Shown one piece after another: positions 23,258 to 33,339 of a stretch of 64,000 nt of DNA; within the stretch, counting starts at the first letter, position 1, and each line of letters begins with the position of its first letter. The translations under genes were made by a program, and so were the position numbers. The stretch spans positions 18,773,001-18,837,000 of the forward strand of contig NC_080719.1 of NCBI RefSeq assembly GCF_019097595.1. Reading direction: 5' to 3'. A model generated the notes under the pieces. The model did not search any database, had not been told where the DNA came from, and saw nothing but the letters and a program-made list of their open reading frames with translations. This DNA is from Hemibagrus wyckioides. Its lineage: Eukaryota > Chordata > Actinopteri > Siluriformes > Bagridae.

Positions 23258-24420
23258 TTGTGTGTGTTTGTGTGTGTGTGTGTGTGTGTGTTACGTCAGC
23301 TAGAGTGAGGGAAGAGGTTTTTTTTATGGTCGCGTCATCTTTAAACTGTTCCTACAGCTTGAATTCTTACTCTACAGCCACATAAACTACATTATACTTT
23401 TTAAACTGTGACTTTAGCTTGTATATATTATTTGACAATGTATTTCAATAGTTTAAGCAACATATTGCTTTGTATTTATATATTATTTCAGAATTTCTTG
23501 TAATAGTTTAAGCAACATATCGCTTAAACGGTAATAGCTAGAAACATGGTTCCAACGCTAAAATGCTGCTTAGGTGTGCTATTATTATTATAAGTATTAT
23601 AGTTTATTTTATATGGATTTAAGTTCATTCAAGTTCAGTTAGTAGCTCTGGCCTGTTCTTTAAACGGAAGTGCTGATGGTGGAGTTCATATTCGCACATA
23701 TTCGCAATCACACTCGCATTTTCTTCTGGAAATGCAGCATTCTAGTTATTATTATTCTGTTTCCTGGGCGCGCTACTAGTCCTAAATGGAAATAACTAAA
23801 AACATGGTTCCAACGCTAAAATGTTCATCATGTGTTGCTTAAGTGTGCTATTACTTTTCATGCTGATAAGTATTGTAGTTTATTTTATATTAATTTTTAA
23901 AAGCATTTTTTACGGACTTCACTTCCTGCACACGCTAGAAACATGGTTCCAACGCTAAAATGTTGCTCATGTTGTGCTTAAGTGTGCTATTACGTTTCAT
24001 GCTGATAAGTATTATAGTTTATTTTACATGAATTTTTAAATGCATTACGGACTTCAGACCGCTACTGTGTGTGTGTGTGTGTGACGTCAGCTAGAGTGAG
24101 GGAAGAGGTTGGACGCATCTTCTTTAAACTGTTCCCAGTGCACACACTAGTTCGTTTAGACTTCATATTTTAACTGTGACTTTAGTTTGTATATATTATT
24201 TGAGAATGTCCTGCAGTAGTTTAATCATAGTTAGCGTGTATATCGTATAATGTGTATTTGATGGTGGGTAGCGGCATGTAAAGTATTAGTATCTCAATGA
24301 CGTTGCAGGTTGCAGTTTAGCTTATTTGGTAGACCGTCCGATGCTGGAGACTCGGGTTCGAGACCCGCTCGGAGTTGTATTTATATATCATTTGAGACGT
24401 TCTCGCAATAGTTTAAGCAA
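23085..24420. repeat. GT-bearing composite repeat, second block
   Basis: About four partial units carry the same ordered landmarks as 7,060-8,134 (TTCCAACGCTAAAATG, GTGTGCTATTACTTTTCATG, CACGGACTTTAGACCGC, GT run, ACGTCAGCTAGAGTGAGG). The largest GT tract, interrupted by TTTG, runs from about 23,200 to 23,292. The block ends with the tRNA-like module and a TA tract. Confidence 0.8.
24316..24376 (+). repeat. tRNA-like (SINE-type) module, second copy
   Basis: AGCTTATTTGGTAGACCGTCC is followed by ACTCGGGTTCGAGACCCGCT, an A-box-like region then a good B-box. It is embedded in the composite repeat in the same order as at 11,878. It is shortened between the boxes, so it is not a functional tRNA. 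Confidence 0.5.
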
Positions 24421-24424
24421 CATA

Positions 24425-24426
<2 letters not shown>

Positions 24427-24513
<87 letters not shown>
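24427..24513. repeat. (TA)n microsatellite
   Basis: A nearly perfect TA tract of about 87 bp, flanked on both sides by CTCATATATA/TATATGAGAT sequence, so the whole can fold back on itself. Confidence 0.95.
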
Positions 24514-24518
<5 letters not shown>

Positions 24519-24570
24519 TATATATATATTTTAAGTTCTCTTTTGTTCAACAACAAGGGAATGTACACTA

Positions 24571-25505
24571 GCAGTCAAAAGTTTGGACACATCTTCTAAC
24601 GCCATGGTCTTTCCTGAGTTTTGTTTCTTTGAGAACGAAAGGAAAGGTGTTCAAGACAGTGGTTAGACCAGCGATGCTCTACAGCTTTGAGACAGTGGCA
24701 CTGAAGAAAAGTCAGGAGGCAGAGCTGGAGGTAGCAGAGCTGAAGATGTTGAGGTTCTCTTTGGGAGTGACAAGGCTGGATAGAATGAGTCCATCAGAGG
24801 GACAACCCATGTTAGATGTTTTGGAGATAAGGTCAGAGAGGCCAGATTGAGGTGGTTTGGACATGTCCAGAGGAGAGATTATGAATATATCGGTAGAAGG
24901 TTGGAACTGCCAGGCAGGAGATCTGGAGGAAGTCCAAAGAGGAGATTTATGGATGTAGTGAGAGAGGACATGAAGTTAGTTGGTGTAAGAGAAGATGAAG
25001 CAGAGGATAGGGTTAGATGGAAACTGTTCCCTTTCCCTGAAAGGGAACAGTTGAAAGACAAAGAAGAAGAAGTTTCTTTCTACAGTGTAAAACAATGCTG
25101 AAGGCATCCAAAATATGCAATAATCTCCTTTGAACAGTTGATATTGAGATGTGTCTGCTACTTATGCTCTGTAAAGCCTTCATAACAGCTCTAATCTGAG
25201 GTGCTTTATGTAATTGGTGATTTTTGAGGCTGGTTACTCTAAAAGAACTTCTCCTCTGTAGCAGAGGGAAGTTTTGGTCTTCATGAGAGCCAATTTCATT
25301 ATGGTGCTTGATGGACTTTGCAAATGAACTTGACAATACTGTTCTTGCAAGAACTATTCCAGACTGTGGTTGTTGTTGTTACTTAATTACCTAATTCCAT
25401 ATGTGTCATTTCACAGTTTTCTCCAGTATTGTTCTATAATGTGGAAAATAAATTTAAAAAATGCCACTGAATGAAGATGTGTCCAAACTTTAGACTGGTA
25501 ATGTA
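24571..25505. mobile_element. Tc1/mariner-type non-autonomous element carrying a LINE insertion
   Basis: The left end is CAGTCAAAAGTTTGGACACATCTTC and the right end is GAAGATGTGTCCAAACTTTAGACTG, which are inverted copies. The subterminal right part contains the GGAAAATAAATTTAAAAAATG region typical of this fish element. A LINE tail (24,645-25,075) sits inside it. A lone right end of the same element is at about 28,612-28,745. Confidence 0.75.
24645..25075 (+). pseudogene. Non-LTR retrotransposon ORF2 C-terminal fragment
   Basis: Plus-strand frames give KVFKTVVRPAMLYSFETVAL, then, after a frame break near 24,847, WFGHVQRRDYEYIGRRLELP and KRRFMDVVREDMKLVGVRED. This is the conserved tail that follows the reverse transcriptase in several fish LINE families (RTE or L2-like). 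It ends in AAGAAGAAG, as LINE 3' ends often do. Confidence 0.75.
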
Positions 25506-26043
25506 AGTTGTAATGTAAGTTGCATAATGACATGTTAAGGAATGCATTACATTTATTAATTGCAAGAAAAGAAGTTACATTTAGTTTTTTCCCCGCTTTT
25601 CTTTCTCTAGGTAAACACAGAAGTATGCTCTCTGTTTGGTATTAAGAGAAGTCTCTGTTCTCCTTATCACCCACAAACTAATGGCCTGGTGGAACGGATG
25701 AATGGTACTATCCAAAGGTAAGTTCCTGTTTACATAACCTATTATATATTATTATATAGCATATTATGTAAGGTATAAGCGTCTACTTAATCACCTTCTC
25801 TTCTATTTAGAGCCCTGGCAAAGCTTTGTGATGAGAAACCAGAACAATGGGACACTTATCTTGATGCGGTCCTCTTCAATGTCAGGACCAAAAAACAACT
25901 CACTACAAAGTTTACACCATACTTTTTACTCTTTTTACTCATTATTTTTCAGAGGTCCCAGAGTTTCTAGACATGAGTATATCTGGGGTTATAACTTGTA
26001 TTTTCCAAAACATGTTTTCTTATTCATTTCATACTAAAATTTA

Positions 26044-26165
26044 GAGAGAATAATAATCTTATTGTTATTATATTAATATAATCTTAATGTTATTATAATA
26101 ATATAATCTTAATGTTATTATAATAATATAATCTTAATGTTATTATGTCAATAATGTTATTATAA
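26044..26165. repeat. Short AT-rich tandem repeat
   Basis: About four copies of a 25-33-bp unit containing ATAATCTTAATGTTATTATA, located in an intron of the Ginger-type relic. Confidence 0.8.
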
Positions 26166-26576
26166 CTACTTATTGCACAGATAAATGAAACAGTGGAGCA
26201 CGTTCTGGAGGAAGAAATTGTCACCTCTGCTCTTAAAGTCCAGGACCAGGTATTCAGCGCAGTAAAGAAAAATATGCAAACAGCAAGAGACAAAACAAGG
26301 CAGAAGAAAGAGCAGGGTCTTGGGGCCACACAACACAAATTGAAAATTGGAGATAGGGTTCTCAGAAAGAATGTAAGGAGTCAGCATAGAAAAGGAGGAA
26401 AGCTTGACAAAGAACTTCTGGGTCCTTTCACAGTACTGTCCATTGATGGAAAGAATGTTGACTTGATTAATGAAAAAGGGATAAAATTTCAAAAAATTAG
26501 TCTTGATCATCTGGTTCCATACATACGAGAGAGGCCATGTGTGCCTCACAGACTTCAAATGAATTTCAGTTCTGTC

Positions 26577-26812
26577 CCACTGTCTCCTGCCGCAGCTGCC
26601 CAGAGCCCACTGTCTCCTGCCGCAGCTGCCCAGAGCCCTCTGTCTCCTGCCGCAGCTGCCCAGAGCCCTCTGTCTCCTGCCGCAGCTGCCCAGAGCCCTC
26701 TGTCTCCTGCCGCAACTGCCCGAGCCCTCTGTCTCCTGCCGCAACTGCCCAGAGCCCTCTGTCTCCTGCCGCAGCTGCCCAGAGGCCAATGTCTCCTGCC
26801 GCAGCTTTCAAA
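26577..26812 (+). repeat. 30-bp minisatellite encoding a Pro/Ala repeat
   Basis: About eight copies of a 30-bp unit (CTGTCTCCTGCCGCAGCTGC-CCAGAGCCCT) encode the decapeptide LSPAAAAQSP in frame with the integrase-tail exon. One copy lacks two bases near 26,720 (GCCCGAGCC) and shifts the frame, so the tail becomes out of register after about five units. Confidence 0.85.
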
Positions 26813-28399
26813 TCACTCTCCAAAGTTGAGCAAAGTACCTGACATTTTGTTTGCATACATCTAATTATTTTATACACCACAACGTGAATTGTTTTATTTC
26901 AAAAGTTGTCACAAAATATATATTTTTTTATTTTTGCTAAACTTTGGCAGGTGTTGATGCAGCTTGATGCAGCATTGAAGATAAGAAAACTGTTTTTCAT
27001 AGTTTTTGTTCCTTTTTTTAAGCTGCAACCTTTCTGTAGATTCATTTGCCTGTTGCATGTATTATGTAGTATGTATTTTTTATAGCTATTTTTTTTTTTT
27101 GCATTGTGGCATTTGTTTCAGGCCATGTATCCATTTGAAAAAAGACAGTGTTTCTGGATTCACTGGGGGAATCTGAGGTGAAAATACGCAAATGCCTTGA
27201 CAGCACAAGGTACCAATTACACATTCTCTATTCCATATATATATTATATGTATTTATTTTTTAATTTCTTCATTTTCACAGGTTATGAAGTAATTGGACA
27301 AATTAACATTCTAAATATTAGGATTGTTTTCAATACTTGGATGAATGTCCTCTGCTGAAGACATTGCATTGCTGACTTGGCATTCTGTCTTTTTTAGCAA
27401 TATATCAGATTGTTAATTTGGCCAATCCTAAATTTCTGCTGTCTCTCTTATGTCTGTTCAGGGTTTTTAATTATAGCTCCCCTTACTTGCATAAGCACCT
27501 CTATGTACTGCATGTTGCGAGTTCCTATGAACAGCTACCCAATGTTAATTTAACATTTCGAATCAACCTCCTGACTTTTTATCTTTTTTTTTTCTTTTTC
27601 TTTTTTAATTATAGAGCCTTTATGAGAAGTAAAGGGTGCAATGTGTCAAGGTGGAGGTGTGAGATTCTCCCATACTCACTACAAAGAGATGGAGTGTCAT
27701 GTGGTGTATTTGTGTGCAAGGTATGCCATACATACATAATTAATATATAACGGTTTTGCAATTTTATAACATTTTAAAAATGTGTAGTTCGCACAGAGGT
27801 TACTACAGGATCAGCCTGTGTGGTTCTCTAATGAACCACAGCTCATTGATAAACATCAAAGACAAATGGCAGTCAGACTTCTCCAGGAATCGGGTAAATA
27901 ATGTCAAAGATGTATGAATATTGATATGCATTTTGTTGACAATGCAGACTGACAATTTATGGGTAAAGGACAATATCTAGGCACAAACTCATTTTATCTA
28001 ATATTGTGACCTGTAGAGCACATGCAATTACATTCACACTCCACTGGGTCAATATAAAAGTCTGATCAACTGCTATCTGTTTTAGCTGTGAGAAAAAAAC
28101 AAAAATAATTAATGCCCAGAGGAAACCCACACTTATGCAACTGTTTAGAAAACTGAAAACACTACTCTGTTGAAAGGCAAGTGTACTGGCTGCACTGCTA
28201 CTATCTAGATTATAATATAATAATGTTGATGTGATTTTTTTTTTACCTCTCAGATTGCCTGCAATGCATGCGACAGGTGGTTTCATATGTCTTGCAGTGA
28301 AAACCCACGAACGGATGTGGACTTTTTTTGTGGACAGTGTGAAGTTATAAGACTGATATAACAGATTAGCAAATCCCCCCCCCCTCCAAAAGCAATTAC

Positions 28400-28860
28400 T
28401 TTGTAATTTATTTATTATTTGCATTTAAAACTTGTTTATTTATTTACAAATTTTATTTTCTGATGTTTGCTTGTTTTTCTATTTATTTTTATTTAATTTA
28501 AAAAACTGAATATTTTTGTAATGTTTAATTTCAGAATCTGAAAGTTAAATTTATGTTTAGTACATGCACAGACCTGACCTTTGCGTTTAAAAATAACAGC
28601 TGACTGTTGGCGGTGTTGTGGTTGTTACTTGATTACCTAATACCATTTGTGTTATTTCTTGGTTTTGAAATCTCTTGTAGAAAATAAATCACAAAGAAAA
28701 AGACAATGAATTAGAACGTGTGTCCATACTTTTGACTGGTACTGTACATAAATACATACTGTATGTGTGTGTGTGTGTGTATGTGTAATTGTGTTTACAC
28801 ACACACAGTTCTTCTGTGTTACTTTGTCACACTCGCTCCTTTCTATTTTCATGCAGAACC
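28400..28860. other. Spacer with lone Tc1-type element end and GT microsatellite
   Basis: 28,612-28,745 matches the right end of the element at 24,571-25,505 (TTGATTACCTAATACCATTTG, then GTCCATACTTTTGACTGG). A GT run is at 28,761-28,782. The remainder is AT-rich with nothing coding. Confidence 0.6.
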
Positions 28861-28930
28861 CAGGTCTACATTAGGTTTTTTGTTTCTATCTGAAAACTAG
28901 TCCGTCATGTAATGCGTTGCTTTCTTCACA

Positions 28931-29031
28931 GGCATCAGGGCATCAGGAAAATCTGTTTCCCCCTCCCTACTGGCTGTGGAAGTATCAGGGATGTCCGAAA
29001 TTGACTCAGAGACATGTGTGCCTATAGCAAA
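28931..29031 (+). CDS. Unassigned exon candidate
   Basis: An acceptor-like TTCTTCACAG precedes an open stretch reading ASGKSVSPSLLAVEVSGMSE, then IDSETCVPIAK, followed by a donor-like GTAATAC. No neighbouring exon could be joined to it and I do not recognise the peptide. It could be a stray transposon exon or chance. Confidence 0.15.
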
Positions 29032-29445
29032 GGTAATACAGTGAGATGTTTTTTAAAACACTGTAACTTACACAAGAGGAACAGACTTTCTTGGGACTCA
29101 GGAAAATCACAATGCCCATCTTCAAGCACATGCAGGTATGTGCAGGTCACCTTCTTAAAGATGTGCTGTTAAATCAAATAAATAAATAAATAAATATTAT
29201 TAATATATATTATTAAAAATTCTTAAAATACATATTTAAAAATATATAGATCATGAATAAATAATAACTAGTGTAATAAACGTACCCCATAATCCTCCAT
29301 TGCCACAAGGACAGATGATTCCATGCTGTTACAGCAAATATATTCTGTAACCCTCCCAGATACGCTCTTAAAAGAACATTTTAAAATGAACACAATTAGT
29401 TACTGCAAGTAACAAAAGATTTGGGATGCCATAATGAATAATCCC
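29032..29445. other. Spacer between the Ginger-type relic and the right modular copy
   Basis: AT-rich, with an (AAATA)n-like run at about 29,176-29,200. No coding or terminal-repeat signal was seen. The mitoguardin-like exons that follow the cassettes in the middle copy are absent here. Confidence 0.4.
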
Positions 29446-29449
29446 TTAC

Positions 29450-30251
29450 CTTAATGCCAGTGAAACAGTCCTCAATACGGGTATCATAAGGGAATCCCTG
29501 CAAATGCACAGCAAAATCAGCTGAAACTCAAGATCTTTTTCACAAAAGTTCTCATCTAATAATCATTAATGTCAAATCTCTTCATCAGAGTAATTAAGCC
29601 TGTAATTACCATGTGGTTCAAGTAGCAGGTCTTGTTATTAAACCTGCAGAACACACTCTCCGGACCCCTTATCATCCTGAAGTAGCAGGTTTTATCTTCC
29701 ACTGAGTAGAAATACAGAAACAAAACTAAACATTAGAACTTGTAACTAATGGTGTTTGTATCTCAGCTGCAGCTCTGTACAATACCCTAGACTGGGAGCT
29801 AAAGTAGTCAGAGAGGAACTGAACATTCTTCCAGGCCAAGTCCAGTTTTCTGGCAGTGAGAGGCTGTAAAAAGTAGATCATAAAGATTGTTTCATACAAA
29901 CACATCTAAGGTTCTGTTGCTTTCCTTACCAAGAAATATGAAACAAAACAAAAAAACCCACAACCTTGTAAACTGCAGCGATTGGCTTTAGTAAATAAAT
30001 GAATGGTTTGTTTACCAGAACGAAAGCTGAAAGGTCATTGTGAGATGCGGTGGGCAGCAGCTCATCGTACGGCTCAACAACCTTAACACACATAAACACA
30101 CAAACTTAGTCACTGCAGTTCACAACATTTTGTAAAGCCACAATGAATAAGCCCTTACCTGAGTTCCAGTGAGATGGTCCTCAGCTTCCTTAAATTGAGA
30201 GAATTCCTGCAAATAACATTTAGAACAAAACGAAACATTAGAACTTGTAAA

Positions 30252-30282
<31 letters not shown>

Positions 30283-30926
30283 ATCTCAGCTGCAGCATTG
30301 TACAGTACCTCAGACTGGGAGCTGATGGAGTCTGGAGAGACCTGAACATCACAACAGGCTCTATTCAGCTCCCCAACACTGGGAGGCTGTGAAAAGTAAA
30401 GTAAAAAGTGTTTCTTATTCTAACAGTTTCATACTAACACATCTAACATTCTGTCACATGGACAATCCAGCAATCATCTTTCATTAATAAATTAGGTTTG
30501 GTTACCAGAATGACAGCTGAAGTGTCACGGTGAGGTTCAGTGGGCTGCAGCTGCAGGTTTGGCTCAACAACCTTAAAACACAAACACAATTAGTCACTGC
30601 AGTTAACAAAATTTTACAATGAAACAATCAATAATCCCTTACCTGAATGCCAGTGAACCAGTCCTCAGTGCTGCAATCATAAGAGAATTCCTGCAAAAAC
30701 ATTTAGATGAAACTCAAGAACTATTACATAAAAGTGCGCATATAATACTCATTAATATCAATTCTCTTCATCAGATTAATAAAGACTGATTACCTCGTGA
30801 TTCAAGAGGTACATCGCTCTGGTTTCACAGAGTCGACTCTCTGGACCCCTGAATACTCTGAGGATGTCTCTCTTGATGTCCACTGACTAGAAATAGAACA
30901 AAAAACAAAACATTAGAACTTGTAAA

Positions 30927-30972
<46 letters not shown>

Positions 30973-31294
30973 TCTCAGCTGCAGCACTGTACAGTACCTC
31001 AGACTGGGAGCTGATGTAGTCTGGAGAGACCTGAACATCACAACAGGCTCTATTCAGCTCACCAGCACTGGGAGGCTGTGAAAAGTAGAGCAAAAAGTGT
31101 TTCTTATTCTAGCAGTTTCATACTAACACATCTAACATTCTGTCACATGGACAATCCAGCAATCATCTTTCATTAATAAATTATAAGTTTGGTTACCAGA
31201 ATGACAGCTGAAGTGTCATGGTGAGTTTCATTGTCTGTCTTCATGTAAACTGACTAGAAATAGAACAAAACGAAACATTAGAACTTGTAAAGGT

Positions 31295-31332
<38 letters not shown>

Positions 31333-31633
31333 CTCGGCTACAGCATTGTACAGTACCTCAGACTGGGAGCTGAAGGTGTCTGGAGTCTGAACCTGATCAT
31401 CAGAACAGGCTCTATTCAGCTCACCAGCACTGGGAGGCTGAGAAAAGTAAAGCAAAAAGTTCACAAGTGTTTCTTATTCTAGGAGTTTCATACTAACACA
31501 TCTAACATTCTGTCACATGGACAATCCAGCAATCATCTTTAGTTAATAAATTGTAGGTTTGGTTACCAGAATGACAGCTGAAGTGTCCACCTGAGGTTCA
31601 GTGGGAAGCACCAGCAGTTTGGGCTCAACAACC

Positions 31634-31667
<34 letters not shown>

Positions 31668-31776
31668 TAGTAGCAGCCTACATGTTTGAAATGTAGTTAA
31701 AATGGGACTATTTATCTGACACATACCTGGAGGACAGATGGAGTATCAAGCGTTTCTCCCAGCACATCCACAGAGT
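29450..31776 (-). CDS. Modular repeat-exon gene, right copy (cassette region only)
   Basis: Fourteen minus-strand exons are readable in order: lead exon 31,776-31,727 (50 bp); A 31,632-31,567; B 31,437-31,357; chimera 31,253-31,197; B 31,075-30,998; C 30,886-30,794; D 30,690-30,643; A 30,571-30,506; B 30,386-30,309; D 30,206-30,159; A 30,081-30,016; B 29,863-29,786; C 29,705-29,610; D 29,497-29,450. Every cassette exon is a multiple of three with phase 0-0 borders. A reads VVEPNLQLQPTEPHRDTSAV, B ends SSQSE, C holds FRGPESRLC, D ends DCFTGIK or DWFTGIQ. No stop interrupts any exon, but the acceptor of the last C exon reads TAC instead of TAG, and no downstream mitoguardin-like exons follow. 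It is therefore either a truncated gene or a decaying duplicate. The peptide repeats match no domain I know. Confidence 0.5.
30255..30282. repeat. (GT)n microsatellite in a cassette intron
   Basis: A GT run lies upstream of the B-exon donor. Equivalent runs at 30,930-30,972 and 31,295-31,330 show that the microsatellite was copied with the cassette. Confidence 0.85.
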
Positions 31777-31779
31777 CTG

Positions 31780-32135
31780 TAAAAAATGAGTTTTCTGTAA
31801 CTCAGACTTCAATTACAAATAACATTTTCTATCATACATTTACAAACAACAGCCAAGTTTATTAACTAGTAGGTAAAATTTGGAGAAATATTGTATCGTG
31901 TTGAGAGCTTAAAAACAGGTAGCCATGTTTTCAAGTGCATTAGCATTCAGCTAACTATTAAATATTTTGCCATCTACTGATTTTAATGTTTTATTCTACA
32001 CAATACAATATTTAGCTGCCAGGTTTGTTAGCAGTGTAGCTAATGTTAGACCAGTGTTTCCCACACACAGAAATGATAGATTAGTGATAGCAAGCAGATT
32101 CATTTTCTAATTATTTTATTTAGTAATCCTAAATG

Positions 32136-32184
<49 letters not shown>

Positions 32185-33200
32185 TATAACCCTGTGAGTT
32201 TGATAGCTAGTGAACTTGTGAAGAAACAGAAAATTACAGTATTATCAGTCAGCTTCACTGTGCACGTGACCTGATTAAATTATTCTCTAAATCCTCCTGT
32301 CCATTACCCAAATATATTCTGTATTAATATTATAATGTCTAATTATTAAATCTATTATTATTATTAAGCCGAGTTCAGCAATCTAACTATCTTTATACTC
32401 TCTATGATATTGTGGACATTACACGATTAGCTACATTCTATAGGCAGATAACACATTTGTGACAAAAATACAGTAACGACATTAAAAAGTACATTAATTT
32501 AACATGTAATTTGTGTAATAATGAAACACAGACAAATTCTCTAGATATATATATAACCGAGCTTCTTTATCGTGTTCATCTAAACACGTTAAGAATAATA
32601 AAATAATGAAACGAGTGAAACACAGTGAACCGGGGAAGACTTCAGGGTGGACCAAAGCCAACAAACAGAAACACTCAGGATAGGAACTAACTAACCTACA
32701 CAAAAGACAAGAAACGAACACAAAGACAATTACCTTCCCTAACCTCCCTTACCAAGAAAAACAGAGACAAACACCCACACTCCTTAACAAAAAATGGCAG
32801 TCACACCCCTACTACTGGATATACAGATAATGTAGCAATATTTAAATTCACAGGCAAGAGTATATACAAATAAGGCAGCCAAAACCAAAACAGGGCATAG
32901 ATCAGCCTCAAAGTCAAGGCAAGCAAGGATTGAAACCGGATCAAAAACACGACACGGAACTACACACAACACAAGCACCAAATGCGAAGTGAGCAATCAA
33001 GCTCCTGGTACTGGCTTCCGTCCAGCTTTATAGGGTCGCCATTACTGATTAGTGGTGGTAGAAGCTGGATCATCAGGAAAGCCCGGGCTGGAGTACGGAG
33101 TGGACCAACCTGAAGAAGTTAAGCACTGGACAGGACACACAAAATAACCCCTACCTCACGGGTTGTAACAGCCTCTTTAGGCCATTTTACACCAGAATAC
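31780..33200. other. 5' flank of the right modular copy
   Basis: 31,790-32,300 aligns with 200-485 of the left copy (CCTGTGAGTTTGATAGCTAG, TTGTGAAGAAACAGA, ACGTGACCTGATTAAA), marking the extent of the duplication, with a GA run at 32,138-32,178. Beyond 32,300 similarity ends. 32,580-33,180 looks like an interspersed-repeat remnant ending CACGGGTTGTAACA, but I cannot name it. Confidence 0.45.
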
Positions 33201-33339
33201 AGTCCAACCTGTTGTTTTACACCACTTCATGGTCTCTGCATTATCATTATCATTATCATTATGGTACTTCAGTATTATTATTAGTATTAGTAGTAGTAGT
33301 AGTATTATTGTTGTTGTTGTTTTATGGTTGCAATGTATT

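Larger units (their letters stand above)
25610..28361 (+). pseudogene. Decayed Ginger-type transposase gene: integrase, GPY/F-like, Ulp1 protease and PHD pieces
   Basis: Exon-like pieces share one strand. 25,610-25,718 has the end of a retroviral-type integrase core (SPYHPQTNGLVERMNGTIQR, with the conserved Glu), donor GTAAG. 25,811-25,920 continues it (ALAKLCDEKPEQWDTYLDAV) and then degenerates. 26,181-26,845 has a basic helix, KIGDRVLRKNVRS and a GPY/F-like LLGPFTVLSIDGKNVDLI, then a Pro/Ala repeat tail. 27,119-27,209 (VFLDSLGES, KIRKCLDSTR, with an in-frame TGA), 27,616-27,720 (LPYSLQRDGVSCGVFVCK) and 27,790-27,894 form the His/Asp and Cys ends of a C48 (Ulp1/SENP-like) protease. 28,254-28,361 is the second half of a PHD finger (IACNACDRWFHMSC, DFFCGQC) ending in TAA. 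This domain set is known for Ginger1-type DNA transposons. The 5' part, including the first catalytic Asp residues, is missing, and the last splice phases do not match, so it is not a working gene. Confidence 0.6.

Noticed and set aside
24326..24571. Open frame spanning the TA tract
   Set aside because: Most of it is an Ile-Tyr alternation from (TA)n translation.
28652..28852. Minus-strand frame over the GT microsatellite
   Set aside because: His-Thr alternation from CA repeats; no exon signals.
32494..32996. Minus-strand frames as exons of the right modular copy
   Set aside because: No splice signals link them to the 50-bp lead exon, and no similar peptide is found in the other two copies.
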